A stretch of 64,000 nucleotides of DNA from positions 20,256 to 84,255 of IMG/VR virus record IMGVR_UViG_3300024265_000041; one strand, written 5' to 3'. Within the stretch, counting starts at the first letter, position 1, and each line of letters opens with the position of its first letter. A program made the position numbers and the translations under genes. The notes under the pieces are model-generated. The model did not search any database, was not told the origin of the DNA, and saw only the letters and a program-made list of their open reading frames with translations. The DNA comes from a virus. This document shows, one piece after another, positions 10,601 to 17,505 of this stretch.

Positions 10601-11384
10601 TGATGATCATGATATGGGAACTAATGACGGATATAAAGGGAGCGCTACTGTAACCTGGGCTCATGACTCATTCAGAGAAAATTGTCCTAACATACCAGAG
10701 ACAGGATCTGGGTCTCCCTATTACAGTTTCATTAATGGTCGGGTGCGTTTTATTATGTGCGACAACAGGTCAGAAAGAGACATTAAGACAGCAATTGATA
10801 ATAGCAGTAAACTAGTTTATTCAGCAGCGCAAAGAACTTGGTTAATGGCAGAATTGGATGCCGCAGCGGACGCCAGTCAAATCGTTGTCTGGATGCACAG
10901 TTACCCTTTCATTTCCGATGTATCAACCGGGATTGGGTCTGATAACTGGCGTAAGTACTCAACTTACAGAGAAGCTTTAGTTGATGACTTCCAGATAAGA
11001 GGAACTGGAGGAACCACAGACATGACATTGTCAATGCTTTCTTTAGGCGGCGATGCTCACATGATGGCATGGAGTAATGGAGTTGGTTATGGGGCAGGAA
11101 GTTCAGGTGCGTTCCCTAGCGTCCAAGCAGCCTCTTACCATAGCGGTGGTTCGCTTAAAGGCGGTCCATGGTCTGATATGCCAACTACTGACGAAGGGGG
11201 GTATAGTTGGCCAGATGGGGCTGTTGTAGGGGAAAGGCATTATGGCGTGTTTACTGTCACTGATTCAGGAGGAGCTACTATCTCAATCAGGTTCAAGGGT
11301 TATGCAAGACCTGATCTTACTCTTAATGACCCAGACACTGAGTACCTATCAATCGATGAAACGTTTGTAATTACTGTACCTTAA
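7632..11384 (+). CDS. Tail-associated protein with C-terminal PhoD-like metallophosphoesterase domain
   Basis: 1250 residues. The N-terminal ~680 residues are beta-rich and fibre-like. A Gly hinge (GGGGIGGGGG, ~685) leads to a beta domain (~700-905), then a metallophosphoesterase of the alkaline phosphatase D type from ~912 to the end. Visible metal-site motifs are GGSCAAW (~914), FIHTGDLAY (~948), FDDHD (~989), WMHSYPF (~1087) and LGGDAHMMAW (~1139), in the PhoD order. The expected activity is phosphomono- or diester cleavage on the cell surface, such as polymer or lipid phosphates; the substrate is unknown. Its place between hub and fibre genes argues for a virion enzyme. Ribosome site GTAGAGAG precedes the ATG. 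Confidence 0.8.
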   Translation: MANNRLLTDLNLEPGNVVSSGLELQTKDCTAAGFQLKLVFFDSGETVISSFLGNVVDPHDSTSDNLWQRSVKNNVGIPNNAVYLNIGFVYTSLSVANETVGSRKPTLNRGVKVAPFTRPSNTAGSGGSGSTPRFTDHTGLRNHVIGEARLVFVKGLPAYEWDSTSTESDNGWTVIKPATFLTTDPGRWKITRPNTFEYDSSWDENWVDDYVIDGGDTEGPIDHSNNTGTDMSAVIQAQIDYLSDLVKQDPFWVENTDISFTAPDKINSAGSEFGSFSVGNTIGTFGSVANNFSATITAVTAAQITVDTTFPGRPLTTESAGPEVRITRLLADETTGRRQFVRLVIPHQAKIANTVYVKSGVQIHTSEVLYSHVEDAGEQNDTYAWAFVFMSGSHIDQFKLWGRGNSGILLGTERILNDMKIGNIRLFNIGETYVSETQSHIGVRFQGFNFEYNHIQVDGGNLGFDYKAVSDVRAVAALSVTASTAFRITDGCEQLDLGAQVADSPNFLGVQIDSSGNLKGNFRMFFNEDSFPSEGCFESGYAAKVGIFSTADPVANCDLTFQIANTHARIGTDPEYGGNSVGVLFGAIEDSSTVIIMANESLHTTQTLHTEYAAEADPTFTISSPNLQVTNDIRIHGSGSVYGGTSGGAGTGDLDDMWLGIRPPGVGYLRETEGQTTYQGVDIGGGGIGGGGGFSNVTYILDNTNSIGWYRVAQAPTNFGEGSFEISVSYKTDAIPPGATPVLQNAWSGVGDDDTFQVTAVYNYPASADVARCYAIPADFATLTAAASKNDTTLSLTSVTGLAVDDYMTVTEKGESSSHKVTAIDTLDVDIIPGINFDATTSAGVFEEAAIGSHVAEATVVRGDSNRRNKFSFSGLTAKTRYYYKIFQEGVGEDAAVFTGFSKTMEIANTARSFTFFGGSCAAWSNSNTFISMAKTLDALSDVDFFIHTGDLAYLDTWSSIDTARENYDVAIGDDRQRLIWKTYPAAYMFDDHDMGTNDGYKGSATVTWAHDSFRENCPNIPETGSGSPYYSFINGRVRFIMCDNRSERDIKTAIDNSSKLVYSAAQRTWLMAELDAAADASQIVVWMHSYPFISDVSTGIGSDNWRKYSTYREALVDDFQIRGTGGTTDMTLSMLSLGGDAHMMAWSNGVGYGAGSSGAFPSVQAASYHSGGSLKGGPWSDMPTTDEGGYSWPDGAVVGERHYGVFTVTDSGGATISIRFKGYARPDLTLNDPDTEYLSIDETFVITVP

Positions 11385-11397
11385 GGATAATTAGAAT

Positions 11398-14034
11398 ATG
11401 GCAGAACCAACCCCAGCCCCGCAGACGTTTAGAATATCGAAGACTAAAGGTCAGGCGTCAGTCATTACTCATCTATCTGGTGCTGGTATTAATCCAGAAA
11501 TCACCAAAGTTAGATTAGTTGACGATCCCACTGGCGAGGCAGCGTATTTTGAGGTTTACATAGCGTCTCTGCCAGACGCCACAACCCCTCTGTCTATCTC
11601 CCTACTGTCCGATAACCTGTTTGATGACAACTGGACTCTACTAGGACAAAAGACTGCAGGAGCTATACCAGGAGGCGGGGATTCACTTGAATATGAGTTA
11701 CTGAAGACTTACGACGGAAAAACTAATATCCCTAAAATTTTTGGACTCATTAGTACTGACGATTTAGATGTAGGAGATCAGGAAGCTTTCAATGTTATGG
11801 AAAATGGAGACGCCCATGTTTATGGAGATTTCTACATTGGAGGGGTTAAAGTAGACCCGGCTGCAGGCAGTGGAATTACTGACGTTGATCCTATCCTTAT
11901 CATAAAGGACAGTGATAGTGACAGCACAGTAAGTTTTGGGGTTGGCTTAACAGGGATTGTCAGATGGGATGACCTGAATGATGTAATAGTAGCTAACCTA
12001 GGGTTTGATGAGGCAACCACTAATGATTTTGTAATCGAAAACCTCTTAGGAAATATTGTACTTGGAAGTGAGACTGTAGTTGAGAACAAAGTTTGGTCTG
12101 CAGAGTCTAATCCTACTTATTATTTGTTGGATACTTCTGCAGCTGCAGTTGACGCGACTAACTCAACCGGAATGATTAAATTCAAGTTTGGTTTAGATGT
12201 TGACAATACGACTACGTATGCACAGCTAGGATATAATTCAGCCACTGATACTGTTTTTGAAATCACTAACAATCAAGGGTTAATACTGTTAAACGGAGAA
12301 GGGAACGAGTTAGAAATAAGTGCCAATGAAATAATTTATAGAGATGGAGATCCAAAATTTGTTTTAAAAGATGACGATACTTCTGATGTGTTTAACGCTA
12401 CCCCAATTTACTCAACCCAGGAGTTAAATTTCAGAGATAGTGTAGATGCTGAGGTCGGTATTGTAGGATATGAGGGGTCAGCAGTTCTAAAGGTGACTAA
12501 CAGAATAGCAATTGGGGGTAGTGTCGCTATAAGAGCTAATAACACATCTTCAAATGAATTATTAATAGCTACAGATTTACAATTTGGTGGAGACTCGGTT
12601 CATCACGAAGGAAGTTTCCCTACCAATAATATTTTGGATAATACAACTATTACTGATGGGTATGTTCTCACCTGGGATGACACTAACAATTATTGGTATG
12701 CAGCAGCCGGAGGTGGAGGAGGGGCAACCCTAGGGGCTAACACTTTCACTGGTGAGCAAACTATCAATATGGCAAACCCATCTTTACATTTAAAAGATAC
12801 TGTAGGTAATGGGTACAGAATGGAATGTGACACTGCTCAGTTAGATATCGATGAGTTAGACTCAAGTGGTACTTATATTTCAACTCCTTTTAGAATTGAT
12901 ACAGGAGCCCTTAGGCTAAATCTTCAGTCTACAAACATGGAGTGGAACGGGAACATTGTTTGGAATGCATCTAACTTAGCGAACGTTTCTCAGGCTTCGG
13001 CAGAGGCAGGAACTTCTACTACATTCCGTTCATGGTCTCCACAAAGAGTTAAACAAGCAATTGATGCCCTAGCACCGGGCGGAGGTAATACTGCATTCAC
13101 GAATGTTGCTAATATTTTTACAGAGGATCAAGAAATCAAAACCACTTCACCAGCTTTATTCCTGAATGAAACTGATGCAACTGACAATAATTGGTTATTT
13201 ACAGTTTCTGCCGGAGTATTTAATGTTGAGAGAAGGACTGATGCTAATGTTTACGTTTCAACACCACTTAGAATTTCTTTAGCTGCAAAGAGGCTTGAAC
13301 TAACTAGCACCACTTTGATTTGGGACGGGAACGCAGTTGCTACTGGTAGCGGTTTTGCTAAAACTAATGTAGGAAATACATTCACCGTAGACCAAACCAT
13401 ATCAACAAGCTCTCCTAAATTAACCTTAACAAATACAGGCAGTACAGGAGGATTTATAGATTCTTCAGGTGATCTTGTTAGAGTTAGGAATGAAGGGTCT
13501 GGTACAGGAACTAGTATGGTTCAATTAATCCCAGGTAACTCTTCCTCTTTTGCTTTCCAAGTTGGTAGCGATTTGACTTATAGAGGCGGTGAGGTTTGGC
13601 ACTCTTTATCTACAGTAATTTCTCAGGCTGATGCAGAAGCAGGGACCGCGACAGGCTGCGATGGTTGGTCATCACTTCGGGTAGCACAAGCTGCTACCGC
13701 CATCCATACATCTGCTAGGAGACTTAAAACTATAAAAGGAGTAGAATATGACCTATTGGATCTGGTTTGCAAAATAGGCAAATTAGGATCAACTCTTTAC
13801 ACATTAAATTCTGACCCTAAGAAAGAACTACGTAGAGGGTTTGTTCTTGAAGACATAAAAGATTTAATGAAAGGGGTTACCGGGGTTGACGATAAGGGGG
13901 AAGATAAATATTTATTTTATACCAGTATGGTATCTCCTCTTTATGTAGCATTTTCTCAGGAGGTCAAACTTAGAAAGAAGTTAGAGGTAGAAATTGACAA
14001 ACTTAAATTAGCAATATTTGGAGCCAACAAATGA
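11398..14034 (+). CDS. Tail fibre with repeated modules and S74-like intramolecular chaperone end
   Basis: 878 residues. From ~445 to ~755 a module recurs two to three times: NTFTxxQxI, SPxLxLxxT, a STPLRI-type strand, L-x-STxLxWxGN, then SQAxAEAGT and a WSxxRVxQA segment. The last ~110 residues resemble the peptidase S74 chaperone: SARRLKTIKGVEYDLLDLV at ~771, RRGFVLEDIKDLM, then a coiled helix ending KLRKKLEVEIDKLKLA. In S74 proteins this part trimerises the fibre and cuts itself off at the Ser; here the usual Ser-Asp is Ser-Ala, so cleavage is uncertain. The stop overlaps the next ATG. It probably acts in host binding. Confidence 0.75.
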   Translation: MAEPTPAPQTFRISKTKGQASVITHLSGAGINPEITKVRLVDDPTGEAAYFEVYIASLPDATTPLSISLLSDNLFDDNWTLLGQKTAGAIPGGGDSLEYELLKTYDGKTNIPKIFGLISTDDLDVGDQEAFNVMENGDAHVYGDFYIGGVKVDPAAGSGITDVDPILIIKDSDSDSTVSFGVGLTGIVRWDDLNDVIVANLGFDEATTNDFVIENLLGNIVLGSETVVENKVWSAESNPTYYLLDTSAAAVDATNSTGMIKFKFGLDVDNTTTYAQLGYNSATDTVFEITNNQGLILLNGEGNELEISANEIIYRDGDPKFVLKDDDTSDVFNATPIYSTQELNFRDSVDAEVGIVGYEGSAVLKVTNRIAIGGSVAIRANNTSSNELLIATDLQFGGDSVHHEGSFPTNNILDNTTITDGYVLTWDDTNNYWYAAAGGGGGATLGANTFTGEQTINMANPSLHLKDTVGNGYRMECDTAQLDIDELDSSGTYISTPFRIDTGALRLNLQSTNMEWNGNIVWNASNLANVSQASAEAGTSTTFRSWSPQRVKQAIDALAPGGGNTAFTNVANIFTEDQEIKTTSPALFLNETDATDNNWLFTVSAGVFNVERRTDANVYVSTPLRISLAAKRLELTSTTLIWDGNAVATGSGFAKTNVGNTFTVDQTISTSSPKLTLTNTGSTGGFIDSSGDLVRVRNEGSGTGTSMVQLIPGNSSSFAFQVGSDLTYRGGEVWHSLSTVISQADAEAGTATGCDGWSSLRVAQAATAIHTSARRLKTIKGVEYDLLDLVCKIGKLGSTLYTLNSDPKKELRRGFVLEDIKDLMKGVTGVDDKGEDKYLFYTSMVSPLYVAFSQEVKLRKKLEVEIDKLKLAIFGANK

Positions 14035-14357
14035 GTGAAACAAAAGACACAGTAAGAAAACAAATTTTATCTGAGGAGCAATCCTCCTCTATAGGGGACT
14101 GCTTATTACAGGTACTTAATAAACCTGGGATAGCGCCCCCTTTAACCCCTGAAACTATGGAACAGCATAGACAATGGCAGCAACTTTGTAATGTTGCTAT
14201 GGCTTTATCTTCACGTCATATGGGCCTCTATCAAAACGAACTTATTGAGGGAACTTCTAAAGGGAAGGATTCTAAAAAACCTGGAGTTAAAAAACAGGCT
14301 AAGAGAACAGCAGGGACCAGAGGCAATCAAAGAGCTAAATCACAGGAGAAAAAATAA
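14031..14357 (+). CDS. Small protein with basic C-terminus, unknown
   Basis: 108 residues; the ATG overlaps the fibre stop (ATGA), and its own stop overlaps the next start (TAATG), so it lies in a tightly coupled fibre-lysis transcript. The N-terminal 70 residues are mixed and predicted helical. The last ~35 are very rich in Lys, Arg, Gly and Gln (KKPGVKKQAKRTAGTRGNQ), suggesting contact with nucleic acid or membrane phosphates. No family was recognised. A fibre-assembly or lysis accessory role would be guesswork from position. Confidence 0.6.
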   Translation: MSETKDTVRKQILSEEQSSSIGDCLLQVLNKPGIAPPLTPETMEQHRQWQQLCNVAMALSSRHMGLYQNELIEGTSKGKDSKKPGVKKQAKRTAGTRGNQRAKSQEKK

Positions 14358-14812
14358 TGTTATTAATACTAAAAAGAGACCCATCAACAGAAACTGAAAC
14401 CCAAGGGTCCCTTAGTGTTGGTGGTGAAATGTTCGATACCATAGAGCCTCCCTGGGGTGACAATAAGCCATTTAAGTCATGCTTGCCTGCTGGTAATTAC
14501 TTGTTGGTACCTCATACAGGTGGAAGGTATAAAAACACTTACTGTATGGTTAACGAAAAACTTGGGGTATATCACCTACCAGAAGAAAGAGTTCATAACA
14601 CTGATCGCTATGCCTGTGTATTTCATGCCGCTAATTGGGCCAGTCAATTAGAAGGTTGTGTTGCTTTGGGCCTAGGTAAATCAACTGCGTATGACAAGAG
14701 AACTTCTATGATTTTACCTATGGTTATTAGGTCTAGGGACGCGGTTAGGAGGTTTAAAATACTAATGCACAATAACCCTGGTCCTCATTCACTAAGAATT
14801 ATTGACGGTTAG
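14357..14812 (+). CDS. DUF5675-like protein, candidate cell-wall enzyme of the lysis block
   Basis: 151 residues with the layout of DUF5675: an N-terminal strand pair (LLILKRDPST...GSLSV), a Pro-Gly turn (LPAGNYLLVPH), a central HAANWASQLEGCVALG block matching the H-x-x-N...GC-x-x-G signature, and a C-terminal SRDAVRRFKILM helix. The His and Cys of that block look like a catalytic pair. Family members often sit beside phage holins. Here the gene is directly followed by holin and spanin genes, and no other endolysin was seen in the window, so it is the best candidate for the wall-degrading enzyme. Activity is inferred from context, not from known biochemistry. Confidence 0.65.
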   Translation: MLLILKRDPSTETETQGSLSVGGEMFDTIEPPWGDNKPFKSCLPAGNYLLVPHTGGRYKNTYCMVNEKLGVYHLPEERVHNTDRYACVFHAANWASQLEGCVALGLGKSTAYDKRTSMILPMVIRSRDAVRRFKILMHNNPGPHSLRIIDG

Positions 14813-14814
14813 TA

Positions 14815-15138
14815 ATGGAACCTAAATCAGAAGAGAAGGCAGAGGTTAGGACTTCTGCCGAAATTCAGGACGTTCGTTGGAGGAACCGCCGTCGAATGGC
14901 ATGGAAAGCATTTAACTTAGCTTCTTTCTTAAGTGTATTTACCATTGTTGGAATTTCTTTACTAGTAATTTTTGGCACCCCTGAAAAAATAGAATCCGCC
15001 TCAAATAGTTGGGCAGCACTTGGGATAGTGTTTGGTGGTTTGTGGGGGGTGGTCATGGCTTATATTGGGTCAGCTGCATACTCTGATACCAGAGTAAGCG
15101 GAACTCCTAAATCAAAAGGGAAAGAGGAAATTTACTAA
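14815..15138 (+). CDS. Holin candidate, two transmembrane segments
   Basis: 107 residues: a charged N-terminus (~1-30), transmembrane helices at ~34-54 and ~66-86 separated by a short polar loop (GTPEKIESASNS), and a Lys/Ser-rich C-terminal tail. Both ends would be cytoplasmic, as in class II holins. It sits between the candidate lysin and the spanin genes with 2-base or overlapping junctions, which is the usual holin position. The role is inferred from topology and order; no sequence family was recognised with certainty. Confidence 0.6.
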   Translation: MEPKSEEKAEVRTSAEIQDVRWRNRRRMAWKAFNLASFLSVFTIVGISLLVIFGTPEKIESASNSWAALGIVFGGLWGVVMAYIGSAAYSDTRVSGTPKSKGKEEIY

Positions 15139-15599
15139 TGTTTAATCTTGGAATTCTAGGTCTTAATAAATTTGCTATAGGGGGGGTTGTCCTTCTAGGT
15201 TTGTATGCAGGTTGGCAGAAAATTAAAGTGGTAGGGTTAGAAAAAGATTTAATTGTAATAACTCAGTCAAGAGATTCATGGAAAGCTTCTGATGCAAAAC
15301 TCAGAGTAAAAGTAACTCAGGTTGAAGCCTCAGCTAAGAAAGCTAATGACTTAAACAATGAGTATTTAAAAACAGTTAGGTTATCTCAACATAACTATCT
15401 TGAACTACAACAGGAGCTGAAAAATGTCACACAAAAATCTGAGGAAATATCTCGCATATTCGCGGAGCATGATTTTGAGTTTTTGCTCATGTCTAAGCCT
15501 TCTCTTATGCAGCGTAGGATTCGTAATGGTACTAAGCGGCTGTTCGAGTCTTTTAAGGCAGAAGGAGACCCCACCGGCACCTCCTCCGGTAATAATTGA
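15138..15599 (+). CDS. i-spanin (Rz-like inner membrane lysis protein)
   Basis: 153 residues. A single N-terminal membrane anchor (~11-30, FAIGGVVLLGLYAGW) is followed by a long periplasmic helix with heptad-like Leu, Val and Ala spacing (~35-120), as in Rz proteins. The second half of the gene contains the start of the next gene in the +1 frame, the classic embedded Rz/Rz1 layout. It would bridge the periplasm to the o-spanin and fuse inner and outer membranes in the last step of lysis, which implies a Gram-negative host. Confidence 0.75.
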   Translation: MFNLGILGLNKFAIGGVVLLGLYAGWQKIKVVGLEKDLIVITQSRDSWKASDAKLRVKVTQVEASAKKANDLNNEYLKTVRLSQHNYLELQQELKNVTQKSEEISRIFAEHDFEFLLMSKPSLMQRRIRNGTKRLFESFKAEGDPTGTSSGNN

Positions 15600-15858
15600 T
15601 CAGAAAGAACTGGTTAGTATTGAGTGTGTACTCCCAGCTGCAGCAGAAGGGATTAATCCTTATATCACTGATCCTACAGTTATAGAGACTAAGGACGGAA
15701 AGGTTTGGGTAGCGTGGACCCCAAAGAATTACGAGTTGCTTTCTAAAAACTTATCTCAGATAGAGGACGGGTGGGATGCTAGGAACAAGACTATAAAGTA
15801 CCTTAAGGGATGTATTCTGAGGTCAAGGGAGAAGTTAATGAGTGACCCAGATACATAG
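15424..15858 (+). CDS. o-spanin (Rz1-like outer membrane lipoprotein), embedded start
   Basis: 144 residues, starting inside the i-spanin gene in another frame and running past its end. The start at 15424 is backed by AGGAG a few bases upstream. A basic N-region (KNLRKYLAYSRS), a hydrophobic core and the lipobox VLSGC (Cys at ~39) give a lipoprotein signal; a Pro-rich stretch (ETPPAPPPVI) follows, typical of Rz1. The mature part of about 105 residues is longer than lambda Rz1. It should pair with the i-spanin across the periplasm. Confidence 0.75.
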   Translation: MSHKNLRKYLAYSRSMILSFCSCLSLLLCSVGFVMVLSGCSSLLRQKETPPAPPPVIIDQKELVSIECVLPAAAEGINPYITDPTVIETKDGKVWVAWTPKNYELLSKNLSQIEDGWDARNKTIKYLKGCILRSREKLMSDPDT

Positions 15859-15891
15859 ACCTTGATAGCATAAGTATGAATTAGTTTTATA

Positions 15892-15921
15892 TTGTGGTAT
15901 TTTTAATGAGATTAGTATAAA
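15892..15921 (+). promoter_or_regulatory. Possible sigma-70-type promoter before the tandem paralogue cluster
   Basis: TTGTGG at 15892-15897 and TATAAA at 15916-15921 are separated by 18 bases in the gap between the o-spanin gene and the gene at 15948. It is a fair match only. It would give the structural cluster to the right its own transcript. Confidence 0.3.
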
Positions 15922-15947
15922 GACTCAAACCGTTTAGGAGAAACAAA

Positions 15948-16418
15948 ATGACAGATCAAGTTTTCAATATAGCAAAGGGCCGCGTAGCTGAACTTCATAA
16001 CAAAGTACAAACTAATGAAGTAGCAGCCTCGCAATTGGTAATTATCGCAATCGTATCGACTGACACAGATGATTTAATCAGGGATGTCGATGACATAGCA
16101 GCGTTACTTGTTTTAGGTAATACTGCTGAAGCTACTAATGGCGGGTACGCAAGGATCGATTTAGACGATACAGATTTAGATGCGATAGACAATGATGATA
16201 CTAACAACCGTATGGACGTAAATATCACGGTTGACCCTGTATTCAGTTCTATTACTGGTGGCGATAACTGGACCCATTTAGTCATTGCTTATGACACTAC
16301 AGGGTCTGACACTGATGCGAATCTTCTTCCACTGACTATTCATGACTTTGTAGTTACTCCGAACGGAGGCGATATTACAGCACAAATCGCTGCAGACGGT
16401 TACTTCAGAGCTTCATAA
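15948..16418 (+). CDS. Tandem paralogue 1 of 3, probable virion-type protein
   Basis: 156 residues, first of three neighbouring related genes (with 16493 and 17022). Shared landmarks are an opening with FNIAKGRVAELH, a VIIAIVSTDTDDLI-DVDD block, NTAEATNGGYARIDL, DPVFSSI-GGDNWTHLVIAYD, and the ending HDFVVTPNGGDIT. It is acidic and beta-rich with no signal peptide or membrane segment. Ribosome site TAGGAG precedes the ATG. The position between lysis and repeat-protein genes suggests a virion decoration or fibre-attachment role, but the family was not recognised by name. Confidence 0.65.
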   Translation: MTDQVFNIAKGRVAELHNKVQTNEVAASQLVIIAIVSTDTDDLIRDVDDIAALLVLGNTAEATNGGYARIDLDDTDLDAIDNDDTNNRMDVNITVDPVFSSITGGDNWTHLVIAYDTTGSDTDANLLPLTIHDFVVTPNGGDITAQIAADGYFRAS

Positions 16419-16441
16419 ATTGATCTATATTTCTAACAAAC

Positions 16442-16471
16442 ATGTGGGTTTTTATAGGCCCACATAATTTT
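16442..16471 (+). terminator. Intrinsic terminator-like hairpin
   Basis: Perfect 7-bp stem ATGTGGG (16442-16448) / CCCACAT (16459-16465) with a 10-base loop, followed by AATTTT. It lies between the first and second tandem paralogues and may lower transcription of the later genes. Confidence 0.55.
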
Positions 16472-16492
16472 CTGGTGGAGGGGCACAAAATA

Positions 16493-16987
16493 ATGGCTAA
16501 TGATGTTACATTTAATGTAGCTAGAGGCCGAGTAGTGGGGCTGCATGAGAGGGTTAGGGCACAAGACCCCACAGGGTCTGTGTTGACAATTATTGCAATT
16601 CAATCTACTGAACTCACTGGCACAATTAAGGATGTTGAAACTATAGCTGAATTACTTGCCTTATCTGGCGTGGATGAGGCAAATAACTCTGGGTATTCTA
16701 GGCTAGTTTACACGGATACTACTCTTGCTTCGTTCCCTGTAGTGATTGATGATACGTTGGATTTAGTCGAGCTTCCTTTACCTGATCCAGTATTTACTTC
16801 AGTTTCAGCCGGTGATGGCCCTGGGGACCTCTGGACTGATATAGTTATTGCTTATGACAAAACAGGATCTGAAACTGACGCTAATCTTATCCCAATGGTT
16901 ATATTGACTATCATAAATGGCGTTACCCCGAACGGAGGGGATATTACAGTCCAAGCTTCTGGTGGTAACTACTATTTGAACTCGTAG
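16493..16987 (+). CDS. Tandem paralogue 2 of 3, probable virion-type protein
   Basis: 164 residues from the ATG at 16493, preceded by GGTGGAGGGG. An upstream in-frame ATG at 16442 lies inside the terminator hairpin and is unlikely to be used. It aligns end to end with the neighbours: FNVARGRVVGLHERV, LTIIAIQSTEL, GYSRLVYTDTTLA, DPVFTSVSAGDG, then TDIVIAYDKTGSETDANLIP and VTPNGGDIT. It differs mainly by a few extra residues before WTDIVIAY. Function is as unknown as for its paralogues. Confidence 0.65.
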   Translation: MANDVTFNVARGRVVGLHERVRAQDPTGSVLTIIAIQSTELTGTIKDVETIAELLALSGVDEANNSGYSRLVYTDTTLASFPVVIDDTLDLVELPLPDPVFTSVSAGDGPGDLWTDIVIAYDKTGSETDANLIPMVILTIINGVTPNGGDITVQASGGNYYLNS

Positions 16988-17021
16988 GAGGAGTTATGAC
17001 GGAATTAAGGGGGGCAACTGG

Positions 17022-17492
17022 GTGAGTGACATATTGTTTAACATAACTAGAGGACAAAAGTCTGAATTACATTTAAGGGTAAATGCCAACGACCCTACCA
17101 ATGCTGTCCTAGTTATTGTTGCTGTAGTATCTACTGACACTCAAGCTGTACTTGAGGACGTTGATGACCTAACAGAGTTATTAGCTTTATCCAATACTGC
17201 TGAAGCAACTAATTCTGGGTATTCAAGGCTAATTTTAACTGACACAGATCTAGAAGATATCAGAGTTAACCATACCACTAATACTATGGAGTTAGACCTT
17301 ACAAATGACCCAGTATTTAGCTCAGTATCAGATGGGGATAACTGGACTCATTTAGTTTTTTGTTATGATAGTGACTCCACTAGTGGGTCGGATTCTAATA
17401 TTATACCAATGACTATGCACGATTTTGTTGTTACCCCAAATGGTGGGGACATAACGGTTGGGATAGACCCAGTCGGGTATTGTAGGTCATAA
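17022..17492 (+). CDS. Tandem paralogue 3 of 3, probable virion-type protein
   Basis: 156 residues with a GTG start, backed by the AAGGGGGG ribosome site at 17008-17015. It keeps the same block order as its two neighbours (FNITRGQKSELHLRV, LVIVAVVSTDTQAVLEDVDD, NTAEATNSGYSRLIL, DPVFSSVSDGDNWTHLVFCYD, MHDFVVTPNGGDITV) and is closest to paralogue 1. The set reads as a gene triplication with divergence, perhaps allowing a heteromeric surface structure. Confidence 0.65.
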   Translation: MSDILFNITRGQKSELHLRVNANDPTNAVLVIVAVVSTDTQAVLEDVDDLTELLALSNTAEATNSGYSRLILTDTDLEDIRVNHTTNTMELDLTNDPVFSSVSDGDNWTHLVFCYDSDSTSGSDSNIIPMTMHDFVVTPNGGDITVGIDPVGYCRS

Positions 17493-17505
17493 AGGGTAAT
17501 ATTTA

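Noticed and set aside
16442-16493. Longer start for the second tandem paralogue
   Set aside because: The earlier ATG lies in a terminator hairpin and lacks a ribosome site; the 16493 ATG has one and aligns with its paralogues.
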